Below are positions 1-12,836 of a stretch of 64,000 nt of DNA, one piece after another (the first letter of the stretch is position 1; each line of letters opens with the position of its first letter). Below the pieces are notes generated by a model, which worked only from the letters and a program-made list of their open reading frames with translations, searched no databases and was not told where the DNA came from. The stretch lies in assembly GCF_029919115.1 (NCBI RefSeq), contig NZ_CP123990.1, positions 4,924,501 through 4,988,500 on the forward strand, in the 5' to 3' direction. This DNA is from Variovorax paradoxus (GTDB lineage Bacteria > Pseudomonadota > Gammaproteobacteria > Burkholderiales > Burkholderiaceae_C). The position numbers and the translations under genes were made by a program.

Positions 1-2252
1 CAGCTGTTCCAGTGCGGCAACCGCCGGATCGACGAGCCGCGAATGGAACGCCACGGCAACGTGCAAGCGGCGCGCCGAATGCTGGCGCGCGCGCAGTTCT
101 TCTTCAGCCCGTGCAATGGCTTCGGGCGTGCCGGCCAGCACGCAGAGTTGTTCTCCGTTCACCGCCGCAAGGTCGCACCCCATCTCGAGGAACGGCGCGA
201 GCGCGGATTCGGCCAGCGGCACCGAGAGCATGGCACCGCCCCGCAGCGCCTGCACAAGGCGCGCACGCTGCGCGACGATGCGCAGCGCGTCTTCCAGCGA
301 GAACACGCCGGCCACGCAGGCTGCGACGTATTCGCCAAGGCTGTGCCCCATCATCACGGCGGGCTTCACGCCGCTGTGCAGCCACCATTGGGCCAGTGCA
401 TATTCGACGGCGAAAAGCGCTGGCTGCGCGACCTCGATGTGGAACAGGCGCTCGTTCGCCGATGCTTCTTCATCCGCTGCCGGGAAAAGCAGCGGCTGCA
501 GGTCGATGCCGCTCTGCGTGCGCAGCAAGTCGATGCAGCGATCGAGTGCCGCGCGGAACACGGCGCTTTCGCTGTGGAGCGCAGCGCCCATGAAGGCATG
601 CTGGCTGCCGCTGCCCGGAAAGAGAAACACCACCTCGGGCGCGGTGGCCGGTGCCTTGCGGAACGTGGCGCCTGGCGAAGACAGCATTTGCGAAGCCATC
701 TGCGTATCGCTTGCGACCACGGCGCTGCGCCATGCGAAGGTGCGGCGCCCGGTTTGCAGGGTGTGCGCCACGTCGTGCAGGGCCAGTGCGGGCTGTGCCT
801 GCAGGTGCGCCGCGAGTTGCGCTCGGCCTTGCGCCAATGCCGTTTCATTTTTTGCCGACAGGGGCAGAACCTGCCAGGCCGGCGCCCTTGCCGCATTCCC
901 TGCGACGGCCGGCGCTTCTTCGAGCACGACATGCACGTTGGTGCCGCCGATGCCGAAGGAGCTCACGCCGGCACGGCGCGGCACACGGCCCTCGGCCCAG
1001 GCGCGCGCTTGGGTGTTCACGTAGAACGGGCTCGCCGCGAAATCGATCTGCGGATTCGGCTGCTCGAAATTGAGGCTCGGCGGCAGCACGCGGTGCTTGA
1101 GCGCCATCGTCGCCTTGATGAGCCCTGCCACGCCGGCGGCTGCGTCGAGATGGCCGATGTTGGTCTTTACCGAGCCTATGGCGCAGAAGCCGCGCCGCTC
1201 GGTATCGGCGCGAAACGCCTGGGTCAGTGCGGCCATCTCGATCGGGTCGCCCAGCGTGGTGCCAGTGCCGTGCGCTTCCACATAGCCGATGGTGTCTGCC
1301 GCCACACCGGCGATAAGCTGGGCCGCGCGAATGACTTCGGCCTGCCCGTCCACGCTGGGCGCTGTAAAGCCCACCTTGCCCGCGCCGTCGTTGTTGGCGG
1401 CCGAGCCCTTGATCACCGCATGGATGGTGTCGCGGTCGCGCAGCGCGTCGTCCAGCCGCTTGAGTACCACCACGCCAGCGCCGCTGCCGATGAGCGTGCC
1501 CGCGGCCTTTGCGTCGAAAGCGCGGCAGTGGCCGTCGGGCGAGAGGATGGCACCGGACTGATAGCGGTAGCCGCCTTCCTGCAGCAGGTTGAGCCACACG
1601 CCGCCGGCCAAGGCCATGTCGCAATCGTGGCCCAGCAGGGCCTGGCACGCGGTGTGTACTGCGACAAGCGATGTCGAGCAGGCGGTCTGCACGGTAACCG
1701 CGGGGCCGCGCAGGTCGAGCTTGTAGGCCACGCGCGTGCAGAGCGACCCGCCGGAGTTGCCGTTCATCAGCCCCAGCAGGTCTGCAATGCCGCTCTCCGC
1801 GCCAAGGCCGAACGACGGAAGCAGGTTGCGGATGAGGTACAGGTTGGTGCCCTCGCCCGCATACACGCCGACCTTGCCGGGCCAGCGCGCGGTGTCGCAG
1901 CCTGCGTGCTCGAGCGACGCCCAGGCGCATTCCAGGAAGATGCGCTGCTGCGGATCGAGAGTCTCGGCTTCGCGCGGCGTGTAGCCGAAGAAGCCCGCGT
2001 CGAACTGGTCCACTCCGTCGAACTTGACGCCGGCCTTCACGTACTCGGGATCGTCCAGCAGGCTTTGCGGCACGCCGCGTGCGCGCAGTTCGTCGTCCGT
2101 GAAGCGGGACACCGACTCCACACCGCCCTGCACGTTGCGCCAGAAAGCATCCACATCGTCGGCGCCCGGAAAGCGACCGGCCATGCCGACGATGGCGATC
2201 TCGATGCCTGTAGCTTCGGAGGGTTCCTGGAAGGTAGCGTTGGAGTTGGACA

Positions 2253-2253
<1 letters not shown>
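1..2253 (-). CDS. Type I polyketide synthase (KS-AT...), 3' end outside window
   Basis: This is an open frame of 751 codons running off the left edge. The N-terminal ketosynthase (about residues 18-440) carries the full triad: Cys192 in TACSTS, His328 in HGTGT and His368 in NIGH. A linker follows, then an acyltransferase with the nucleophile Ser638 in GHSLGE. The later AFHS motif is of the malonyl-CoA type rather than the methylmalonyl YASH type. Reductive domains and the ACP, if any, lie outside the window. The ATG overlaps the stop of the NRPS gene by one base (TGATG), so the two are translationally coupled. By analogy with CucG of cupriachelin-type clusters it would extend the acyl-aminoacyl chain made by the NRPS by one malonate unit. 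The KS and AT calls are secure; the product is inference. Confidence 0.93.
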
Positions 2254-7543
<5,290 letters not shown>

Positions 7544-7547
<4 letters not shown>

Positions 7548-8233
7548 GTCGGTTCCTTTGCACGCCACGCAATGGCGGCTGCATAGCCGGACGGCGCCTG
7601 GAGCGCCACGGCTTTGAAATTTGTCCATTCGGGAACGGCGCACTCGAGGGCCATCTTCCCTTCGGCGCCGTGGTGAATGCCAATGGATTTCAGGTGCTCG
7701 GCCACGCCAACGCCAATGGCCTTCAGCACCGCCTCCTTGGCGACCCAGCGGCTGTAGAGCGCATGCAGCCGATCTGCGGCGGCGTGCAGCTCATTGCATT
7801 CGCGCTCGGTAAAAGCCAACGACGCGACAGCCTCTGCATCGACGTCTGCCTTGCACTCTTCGATGTCGACGCCAACCGCGCTCGCCACTGCGGCGTCGCC
7901 GAGCACGATGAGCGCATGCGCACCCGAGTGCGAAAGGTTGAACAGCGGCGCGTTGCTGCCAGCAAGGTCGAGGTACGGCTTGCCGTGCGGGCCCGATGCG
8001 ATCGGCACTTCAGCGGGCTCGCAGCCCACGCGCCCTGCAAGCAGCCTGCGAAGCGCGGCGCGGGTTTCCGTGAAGCGCACGCGATCGGCGGTTCTTGCGA
8101 ACCGGTCGGCCTTCGCGCGTTCGGCGTGCGTCAGCTGCTGGCGCGCTGCCAGCGGCTCTGCGGCCAGGTCGAAGTGAAGGCAATGCACCTCGATGCCCTC
8201 GCCCACCGGATCAGGCCAGGGCATGAGCCGCAT
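7544..8233 (-). CDS. 4'-phosphopantetheinyl transferase (Sfp/Gsp family)
   Basis: The enzyme transfers phosphopantetheine from CoA to the carrier domains of the neighbouring NRPS and PKS. The 229-residue protein has the family signatures GVDIEE and WVAKEAVLKAIG, with a FTERE segment between them. Its length fits the Sfp class. The start (MRLMPW) has AGGAG seven bases upstream and lies inside the end of the thioesterase gene (23-bp overlap). Its stop overlaps the NRPS start as ATGA. Its place inside the cluster indicates a dedicated activating enzyme. Confidence 0.95.
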
Positions 8234-8948
8234 GGCGATCTCCTGCGACGACCTGGCCGAGGCGCTGCGAGAGCGCAGCCAGAAAGGCCGCCTCTTGCTG
8301 CCGGATAAAGAAGTGGCCGCCGTCGAACCAGTCGAGCGTGAAGACGCCGCCCGCCTCGGCCGACCAGGCGCGGATGCGTTCGGCTTCGATGTCGTCATCG
8401 CGCCCCGCAAACACATGCAGCGGCATCGGCAGCGGCGCTTCGGCCGAGTGGCGAAAGCCTTCGCACACGCGGTAGTCGGCACCGAGCACGTCGAGGGTGA
8501 TGCGCATCAACTCCGCGCTGGCAAACACTTCTTCGGGCGTTCCGCCCTGCTTGCGCAGGTCGGCAATCAGCGATGCGTCGTCGGCCTTTCCGGCAAAGCG
8601 CGCAGGGTCACGCCGGCCGGGTGCCGAAGTGCCTGAGGCAAGCAGCGCCATTGGCAACGCACGCCCCATCTCGCGCAGCCGGCATGCAATGCCGTAGGCC
8701 AGCAGTGCGCCCATGCTGTGGCCGAAGATCGCGAAGTTGCCGCGCATGGCTTCGGACTGCTCCGCACAGATCTGCGCCACGAGGCTGTCGAAATCGCAAA
8801 CCAGGCTTTCGGCCGAGCGGCTCCCGCGGCCGGGCAACTCCACCGGCACGATGCGGATCCAGTGCGGCAGCAGGCGGCGCCAGCGCAGGTACATCGTGGC
8901 GCTGGCACCCGCGCACGGCAGGCACAGCAGCGAGACGCTGGTCTCCAC
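8211..8948 (-). CDS. Type II thioesterase (editing hydrolase)
   Basis: This alpha/beta-hydrolase of about 245 residues frees misprimed carrier domains in NRPS/PKS assembly lines. The nucleophile sits in GHSMG (about Ser78). An early LPCAGASA segment and the late GGHFFI carrying the catalytic His match the family, and an AGRDDD segment precedes it. The start is uncertain. There is no ATG near the conserved N-terminus, so I chose GTG at 8948, five bases after the MbtH stop. A TTG at 8957 overlapping that stop is the alternative. It lies between the MbtH-like and PPTase genes in one tightly packed operon. Confidence 0.9.
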   Translation of the reverse strand: METSVSLLCLPCAGASATMYLRWRRLLPHWIRIVPVELPGRGSRSAESLVCDFDSLVAQICAEQSEAMRGNFAIFGHSMGALLAYGIACRLREMGRALPMALLASGTSAPGRRDPARFAGKADDASLIADLRKQGGTPEEVFASAELMRITLDVLGADYRVCEGFRHSAEAPLPMPLHVFAGRDDDIEAERIRAWSAEAGGVFTLDWFDGGHFFIRQQEAAFLAALSQRLGQVVAGDRHAAHALA

Positions 8949-8953
8949 GCGGA

Positions 8954-9205
8954 TCAACCGGCGGCAGGTTCGGTGGTCGGGTTCTGTTGCTGCTGCGCCA
9001 TCCATTCGCGCAGCGAGCGTGGCCGCATATCGGTCCACGTTGCTTCGACGTAGGCAAGCGCGGTCTTCTTGTCGCCCTTGATGCCGTCGACCGCGGTCCA
9101 CCCCTTTGGCACGGCCTTCCAGTGGGGCCAGATGGAATACTGGTCTTCGTGGTTGACCAGAACAATGAAGGTCTCGTCTTCGCGATCGAAGCAGCTCGTC
9201 GACAT
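8954..9205 (-). CDS. MbtH-like NRPS accessory protein
   Basis: MbtH-like proteins bind and activate NRPS adenylation domains. This 83-residue protein has the family signature [10 protein letters not shown] followed by VPKGW, and the second block [17 protein letters not shown] lies about eight bases before the ATG. The C-terminal tail is Gln/Pro-rich and not conserved in the family. It is the first gene of the tightly packed biosynthetic block, about 100 bp downstream of the FecR-like gene. Confidence 0.96.
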   Translation of the reverse strand: MSTSCFDREDETFIVLVNHEDQYSIWPHWKAVPKGWTAVDGIKGDKKTALAYVEATWTDMRPRSLREWMAQQQQNPTTEPAAG

Positions 9206-9307
9206 GGATGCGTCCTTATGCGGTTGAACAGGTTGTGGCGATCGGGCGGCCCGGCGGGCCATCTGTTCGCTCCTCTGTTCAACAAGACGTTTCAGGACGC
9301 GATCTGT

Positions 9308-9535
9308 TCACTCCGAAGGAGCCGGGGGAGAAGCAGGCGGAGACTCAGGCGGCACCAGGCCCGCCAGCAGCCACAGGCGGGCCGCCTTGTCGTAGGCCTT
9401 GCGGTGAAGCGGGTCGGCAAGAAGCCAGGCGGTCATCTCGCTGCGCGCGGCTGCATCGAAGCTCTCGCGGTCGTACTCGCGCTGAACCCATTGCCATGCG
9501 GCGTTCCAGATCGGATCGTCCTGCTCTTGTGTCAT
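9308..9535 (-). CDS. Stand-alone FecR N-terminal-like protein (DUF4880-like)
   Basis: This small protein of about 75 residues has a pattern (WNAAWQWVQREYD, then MTAWLLADPLHRKAYDKAARLW) resembling the N-terminal cytoplasmic domain of FecR-type anti-sigma factors (DUF4880). A full FecR continues with a membrane helix and a periplasmic sensor domain, but this one ends in a short Pro/Ser tail. It follows the sigma-factor gene, so it may modulate that sigma factor in the cytoplasm. The start is uncertain: I used the ATG of MTQEQ, but an in-frame ATG at 9556 and a TTG at 9571 are possible. No good ribosome-binding site is visible for any of them. Confidence 0.7.
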   Translation of the reverse strand: MTQEQDDPIWNAAWQWVQREYDRESFDAAARSEMTAWLLADPLHRKAYDKAARLWLLAGLVPPESPPASPPAPSE

Positions 9536-9639
9536 GTGCGTGAAGGTGTGTGGCATTGCGCGGCAGCACAATGCATCGGCGCTAAGGCTTTTACCTTACA
9601 CCAATCTCGCACGCGTTCAGGGCCTCGAATGCCCAGGGC

Positions 9640-10185
9640 TCAATCGTCGTCGAGCAGCCGGCCGCATTCCTTGATTGCTTGTGCCGCCTCGGCGATCAAC
9701 CCGTTCACCAGCCCGAGCGCGCAACCCAGGCGCAATGCGATTTCGCGCTGTGTGAGGCCCTCGAGGCGATAGAGCTCGAACACGAGGCGCGTTCGTGCAG
9801 GCAGTGCCGCCAGCACCTTGTCGATGGCGTGGATCGCCTGCCGCTCGCGCATCAGGCGGTCGGGCGAAGGCGGGCCGGCCACGTCCAGCGCTTCGACATC
9901 GACGTCGAAGGTGCGGTAGTTGGCTTCCACGGTATGGCGCCGGCAGCAGTCGAGCGCCACGTTGCGCACCACCTGGCAGCAATAGCCGATCGGCCGGTCG
10001 GCCTTGCGCACGCAGGGGCCGTCGGTGATCTTCAGGTAGGCGTCCTGCAGCACGTCGTCGGCGAGTTCCGCGGTGCGCACGATCCGCCGTGCCACGCGCA
10101 AAAGCTGCGGGCGGTTCGCAATGAAGACTTCGGCGAGCGTGGGCTCGGAAAGAGGCAACGCCATGTCGATGGGCTCTCTCATCAT
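9640..10185 (-). CDS. ECF RNA polymerase sigma factor, FecI type
   Basis: This iron-starvation sigma factor probably drives the siderophore genes. Region 2 is seen as RRIVRTAELADDVLQDAYLK and region 4 as LPARTRLVFELYRLEGLTQREIA with a following helix-turn-helix. The length of about 181 residues is normal. The start is ambiguous. The ATGATG at 10185 overlaps the stop of a short leader frame, while the ATG at 10164 (MALPLSEP) has GAGAGAG nine bases upstream. A Fur box lies about 90 bp upstream. It is probably the homologue of CucA-like sigma factors of cupriachelin-type clusters. Confidence 0.92.
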   Translation of the reverse strand: MMREPIDMALPLSEPTLAEVFIANRPQLLRVARRIVRTAELADDVLQDAYLKITDGPCVRKADRPIGYCCQVVRNVALDCCRRHTVEANYRTFDVDVEALDVAGPPSPDRLMRERQAIHAIDKVLAALPARTRLVFELYRLEGLTQREIALRLGCALGLVNGLIAEAAQAIKECGRLLDDD

Positions 10186-10244
10186 GCGAGGCGCAGCGCA
10201 GACCGCGCGAAAGGACGTTGACGAGGTTGAAGACACATGAACAT
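10182..10244 (-). CDS. Possible 20-codon leader peptide upstream of the sigma factor
   Basis: A short frame (MFMCLQPRQR... ending in ...SALRLA) starts at an ATG ten bases after CAGGAG, the best Shine-Dalgarno sequence in this leader. It ends in a TGA that overlaps the ATGATG of the sigma factor. This arrangement would couple translation of the sigma factor to the leader. It is also possible that the CAGGAG serves a different start and the frame is fortuitous. The peptide has no recognisable motif. Confidence 0.35.
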   Translation of the reverse strand: MFMCLQPRQRPFARSALRLA

Positions 10245-10273
10245 GAGGGAGGTACTCCTGAAGTGCTCAATAC

Positions 10274-10292
10274 AAATGAGAATTATTACTAC
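10274..10292 (-). promoter_or_regulatory. Fur box upstream of the siderophore sigma factor
   Basis: Read on the minus strand the site is GTAGTAATAATTCTCATTT, close to the Fur consensus GATAATGATAATCATTATC, with AT-rich flanks in otherwise GC-rich DNA. It lies about 30 bases before the leader-peptide ATG, where a promoter would be. This is consistent with iron repression of the whole cluster through the sigma factor. Confidence 0.75.
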
Positions 10293-10492
10293 TTGTGGAT
10301 ACAAAAATGCCCCATTTCCCGATCCCTTCATGCTCCATACCCACTAGACGTTCGAGCGCACCAAAGCGAGACAGCCAGGCGCCGGATTTAGCGCAACCAA
10401 ACGTTCGGCGATGGTGGGCCGCTTGCATGACAGCCAAATGATCGCGTACGGCCGGCAACTAGAATTCCGGCCCTTTCTCCGATCCCTGCCTC

Positions 10493-11344
10493 ATGAACAT
10501 CGTCGTCAACGAAGAACTCAAAGCCTATATAGATCCATTGACTCCGGAGGAGCACGAGGCGCTGGAGCGCAGCATCCTTGCCGAGGGCTGCCGCGATGCG
10601 CTGGTGCTGTGGGGCGACGTGCTGGTGGACGGCCACAACCGCTATGGCATTTGCCAGAAGCACGGCCTGCCTTTTCAAACGGTGCAGAACACGCGCTTCA
10701 AGACGATAGAGGACGTGCACCTCTGGATGATCGACCAGCACCTGGGCCGGCGCAGCATTTCCGATTTTCTTCGCGGCGTGCTGGCATTGCGCAAGAAAGA
10801 CATCGTCGACGAGCGCCGCGCGCGCGCAATGGCCGACACGGCACCGCCGGGCGACGATGCCCCCTTCGATGCCGACCCGCCCGCCGGCTCGTCCGATGAC
10901 AACGCGCCCGCCCTGCCCCCGCCGGCCCCGCTGAGCAGCCGCGAGGCCATTGCACGCGCAGCGCGGCTCAGCAGCAACCAGGTGGTGATGATCGAGAAGA
11001 TCCAGAAACAGGCCGCGCCTGAACTGGTCGCGGCCGTGAAGTCGGGCGTCATCTCCATCAACACGGCCGCGGCAGTGGCCAGCCTGCCCGCTGAAGAACA
11101 GGTTTCTGCGGCGAACGCCGGCAAGGACGAACTCAAGCAGGCCGCCAAGCGGGTTCGCGAAGCCAAGCGCAAGCCGCGCGAAGAAGCGGCCGAGGCTGCT
11201 GAATCGGCTGAGTCGAACGAGGCCGATCAGCCGTCAAAGGCCGACGCACTTGCACTGCTCGAGCAGCGCGTGGCCGAGCTCACGGCCGAGAACGACGCCC
11301 TGCGCAAGCAGGTCGCCGAGTTGCAGGCGCAACTGGCGAACTGA
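10493..11344 (+). CDS. Orphan ParB-like protein
   Basis: The 283-residue protein starts with a ParB/Srx-like fold: LTPEEHEALERSIL, then VLVDGHNRY and later WMIDQHLGRRSIS, as in plasmid ParB N-terminal domains. A central segment (REAIARAARLSSNQVVMIEK) looks like the DNA-binding helix-turn-helix. The C-terminus is an acidic Ala/Glu linker and a heptad coiled coil (LLEQRVAELTAENDALRKQV), probably for dimerisation. There is no ParA beside it, so it is unlikely to be a complete partition system. It is read divergently from the Fur-controlled sigma gene. The function is unknown; regulator or relic of a plasmid locus are both possible. Confidence 0.8.
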   Translation: MNIVVNEELKAYIDPLTPEEHEALERSILAEGCRDALVLWGDVLVDGHNRYGICQKHGLPFQTVQNTRFKTIEDVHLWMIDQHLGRRSISDFLRGVLALRKKDIVDERRARAMADTAPPGDDAPFDADPPAGSSDDNAPALPPPAPLSSREAIARAARLSSNQVVMIEKIQKQAAPELVAAVKSGVISINTAAAVASLPAEEQVSAANAGKDELKQAAKRVREAKRKPREEAAEAAESAESNEADQPSKADALALLEQRVAELTAENDALRKQVAELQAQLAN

Positions 11345-11443
11345 GATTGCGAAAACGGCCTACGCAAAGTCGGGCAACCCGTGAACCGCGGGCGCGCGAA
11401 GGCGATGCGCCGCTTTGCCTGCCGGTGGCATACTGAAAACGCA

Positions 11444-12538
11444 ATGAGACACCCGCGAGATGCCACCTCCGCGCCGTTCGGCAAACGGCGGAGTTCTCGT
11501 GGAATTTTCCGGCACTCTTGCTGGAAAGAAGCCCTTCTCTTCATCGGCTCCGTGCTCGTTGCCGCCTTTCCTGCCGCAGCGCAGGGAACAGGCCCGAAAG
11601 AATGCCGCACAGCACGCAATGCAGACCTTCCCCGGCTCGATCGCATGCATGTGCACGATGAGTTCCGCATCTTCTACACGCTGGATGGGGAGCACAGATT
11701 GCCCGACGCCCGCGATGCCAACCGCAACGGCGTGCCCGACAAGGTCGAGGACGTGGCCACGCAACTGGTGGTGGGGCGGCGCATCTTCTCCGAAGTGATG
11801 GGCCTCACGCATCCGATGCGCCAGGCTCGCAATGCGCGCACCGCGTCGATCGACGTCTTCCTGTTCAAGATGGAGAAAGGCAACGGCCGCTCCTATGACG
11901 AAGCAACGAACTACCGCCTTGGCATCGATGGCCCCCAGGGGCACTGCGCGTTGCGCATCGACCTGCTGAACAGCCATTCGAACCAGAACGTATCGCCCGC
12001 CCACGAACTCTTTCACCAATACCAGTACGGCTACACCATGTTCAAGGCGCGCTGGCTGCTGGAAGGCACCGCGCGGTGGGCTGAATACGCCTTGCGCCCG
12101 GGCGCGGGGCCGGAGCGTCCCCTGCCCGGCACGTTGCAGGCCCTGCAAGCGCAGGTGTTCTCCGAAAGCTACGCGGCCAGTGCAATGTGGAATCGCCTTG
12201 CAACGCTGCTGGACCCCTGGGGCCGGCTCGAACTGCCGCCCGACCTGATGCGGATCACCTACACAGACGGCAGCCCGGTAGTGCACGACGGCCAATTGCG
12301 CGGCGCGGCCTTGATGAAGGCGCTGTTCGAGGCGCTCGGCCCGTTGGACCATCAGGTGTCGGCGCGAAATGGCTGGGCCACGTTCGGCTGGAAGGAAGAA
12401 GACCAGCGCTCGGCGGCCCACGACGCCGAGATCTTCCGCGAAGTGCTGAAGGTGGTGCGAGCGCTGGCGAATCGCTCGGGCACTACCGCCACTGCGGAGA
12501 TGGAAACATTCCTGGCGCTGCAGGCTGCCCTGCATTGA
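11444..12538 (+). CDS. Exported putative zinc metalloprotease (HExxH)
   Basis: This is a 364-residue protein with a basic N-terminus, a hydrophobic stretch (ALLFIGSVLVAAFPAAAQG) and an AQ-type cleavage site, so probably periplasmic or secreted. Residues 187-191 read HELFH, a gluzincin/zincin HExxH motif, followed by QYQYG and a downstream WLLEGTARWAE in which a Glu could be the third zinc ligand. An earlier DANRNGVPDKVEDV resembles a calcium-binding thrombospondin type 3 loop. This combination is known from the MXAN_6640-type putative metalloproteases. It converges on the surface-protein operon. The substrate is unknown. Confidence 0.75.
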   Translation: MRHPRDATSAPFGKRRSSRGIFRHSCWKEALLFIGSVLVAAFPAAAQGTGPKECRTARNADLPRLDRMHVHDEFRIFYTLDGEHRLPDARDANRNGVPDKVEDVATQLVVGRRIFSEVMGLTHPMRQARNARTASIDVFLFKMEKGNGRSYDEATNYRLGIDGPQGHCALRIDLLNSHSNQNVSPAHELFHQYQYGYTMFKARWLLEGTARWAEYALRPGAGPERPLPGTLQALQAQVFSESYAASAMWNRLATLLDPWGRLELPPDLMRITYTDGSPVVHDGQLRGAALMKALFEALGPLDHQVSARNGWATFGWKEEDQRSAAHDAEIFREVLKVVRALANRSGTTATAEMETFLALQAALH

Positions 12539-12567
12539 CGGGCAGGAGCAAAGGCGCCGCTCTCCCG

Positions 12568-12810
12568 CTAGGCCGCGAACCCGTACGCCGCGGCCTTGCG
12601 AATCGCGAAGTCGGCGATGTCCTTCCGGTAGGTTTCCTCGGGCCTTCGCCCCGCGGCGGCTCGGCTGACGAAGTCCGCAAGAAAGTCTTGCGCCCACTCC
12701 TCGTAGAGCTTGTAGCGCCCGCGGCTGTCGCCGGGGTATTGCCGGGAGACAAGCGCTTCGGCGATGTCGACCAAGGGCACGATCAGGTCGATTTCATGTC
12801 GTTCGCGCAT
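12568..12810 (-). CDS. Small hypothetical protein, last gene of the surface operon
   Basis: This 80-residue soluble protein (MRERHEIDLIVPLVDIAEAL...) has no signal peptide or membrane segment. It is charged and probably helical, with two Tyr-rich patches. It begins 26 bases after the stop of the OmpA/barrel gene on the same strand and is probably co-transcribed. I do not recognise a family. Confidence 0.65.
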   Translation of the reverse strand: MRERHEIDLIVPLVDIAEALVSRQYPGDSRGRYKLYEEWAQDFLADFVSRAAAGRRPEETYRKDIADFAIRKAAAYGFAA

Positions 12811-12836
12811 GCGTTTTTCTCCCGTGCGCCGCCGCT

